From Brachypterus glaber (lineage: Eukaryota; Arthropoda; Insecta; Coleoptera; Kateretidae), in contig OY294048.1 of the NCBI GenBank assembly GCA_958510825.1, forward strand, positions 17,625,589-17,689,588: 64,000 bases of DNA. The letters are read 5' to 3'. The position numbers were made by a program, and so were the translations under genes. Positions 62,861-64,000 of the stretch are shown here, in pieces (within the stretch, counting starts at the first letter, position 1; each line of letters begins with the position of its first letter). The notes under the pieces were generated by a model that made no database searches, had not been told where the DNA came from, and saw only the letters and a list, made by a program, of their open reading frames with translations.

Positions 62861-64000
62861 ACACAAAACTCCATAAGAAGCAAAAATAAGAAAGAATTTT
62901 TTTTTAATTTTCTTTTCCCAATTTTTTAAAACTTTAAAATGGAAAAGCAAAAATAATTTTTTCTCAATTTTTTAAAACACAAAATCATATATGACATTGA
63001 CTATCACTAACATTAATTGCTTGAATCATAAAAAAGCATTTAGAATCAATTAATTAGAATCTTACATAAAAAGTAGCAGTTTTATTATAGATTATAATAA
63101 AAGAGTTGTACAATTCAAATAAATCTCTGATGATTTAAACTCACTTTTTGAGAAAAGCCGCAAAATTCGCAAAATATAATTTTTAATTTTAAAAGTAGAA
63201 ACCATAAGGAATATTAAAAACATAATTTCAGGCGATACCTTTGAGGCCTTGTTAATTAAAAACCTACATGCAGTGTTTAATTTAGCATAATATTATCTAC
63301 ATATACTTAGTCCGATAAAAAAATATACCACGACTTAAAAACAACAGGTAATTTTATGATTCAAACAGTCTCTCTCTCTCTCTTCTTTATTCAAACAGTC
63401 GTTTGAAGCACATACCTGTAGATATTGAATCCATTTAATAAATTTTTAATTAAATGCAAACCCCTAAAATTACTGCCTTGCAAATTTGCACTTAAATTTT
63501 ATTATTTATTTTTTATATTGTTTTCTTATTATTATATTAGCCCTCAAAAATAGTCAAGTTTAGACTAATATATTTCAGCTTGAGTGAATCACAGCAAATT
63601 AATTTTAACAAGGCAGTAGTGGGGTATAAACTTGTCGATACAAGAAATAAAACGCCTATTATTTCATTTTCGTTTTCTTGAATTGTCCAACTATTGAAGC
63701 CAAATCCCCCTTAGTGCATCATGGCCGAAACTACCCAAACCAAATAATGTAAAAGTTATATAAAAATTTGATTTTTTTTTCCTAGAGGAAAGTAAATGTT
63801 CTTGTTTTCTTTTGTTTTTTTTTATTGAATAATAGAGCTAAATTCTTGTTTGCAGCAGTATATTTTAAGCAATACAATTATTTATTATCTAGTATTATTA
63901 TTTTTAATAGAATTACCCATAACGTGCCAATTATAATAATACCTAATCGTGACAATTATACTTATGTGAGAATTATACTTATACCTGGTAACAAGGATAT
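62861..64000. other. Right edge, no gene recognised
   Basis: AT-rich. A (CT)n run and a direct repeat TTCTTTATTCAAACAGTC / TGATTCAAACAGTC lie at 63355-63402. TAATTATAC...CTTATACCTGGTAAC lies at the very end. No ORF, RNA gene or clear element. Confidence 0.5.

Overview
This window is AT-rich eukaryotic nuclear DNA, most likely from an insect and plausibly a beetle. The evidence is GT-AG introns, an insect-type neurexin-superfamily gene (axotactin-like), Ty3/gypsy and non-LTR retrotransposons, and very many palindromic (foldback or MITE) DNA elements. Order and species cannot be fixed from sequence alone. A run of 200 N at 4349-4548 marks an assembly gap.

The main gene occupies about 5.4-38.4 kb on the minus strand. 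It is an axotactin-like (axo) secreted protein with 13 coding exons visible. I traced every exon by splice sites, and all 12 junctions keep phase, giving about 1,368 codons. The domain order is signal peptide, Kunitz, laminin G, EGF, two laminin G, EGF, fibrinogen-like region, laminin G, EGF, laminin G. The reading frame is still open at the donor at 5425, so the 3' end lies further left, in or past the gap or beyond the window. In Drosophila, axotactin is a glia-derived neurexin relative acting on axons; the same role here is inference.

The introns hold most of the mobile DNA. Intron 1 (8.8 kb) carries a complete Ty3/gypsy element with apparently identical LTRs, a 4-bp target duplication and an empty-site paralogue next to it. 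Its gag and pol are in one frame separated by a single TGA. Intron 2 carries a 5'-truncated LINE and two inverted piggyBac-like MITEs with TTAA ends. Introns 4, 5, 9 and 11 carry small hairpin MITEs. Intron 12 carries a 1.35-kb foldback and three broken copies of part of the neighbouring laminin G exon.

Upstream of the gene (38.4-59 kb) I see no host gene. This stretch is nested transposons: a three-level nest at 38.5-40.2 kb, a LINE split by a 1.47-kb foldback at 40.2-42.3 kb, an RNase H-bearing LINE fragment at 44.4 kb, a 1.2-kb foldback at 45.7 kb, and a pile of three different LINE fragments at 52.4-55.7 kb.

At 59.4-60.4 kb on the minus strand is an apparently intronless 326-residue gene for a secreted S66 LD-carboxypeptidase, the bacterial murein tetrapeptide carboxypeptidase family. 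It has an intact Ser-Glu-His catalytic set and a eukaryotic-style signal peptide. It is the best candidate for a horizontally acquired, domesticated gene in the window. To its right, up to 64 kb, lie microsatellite, palindromic repeats and sequence in which I recognise nothing.
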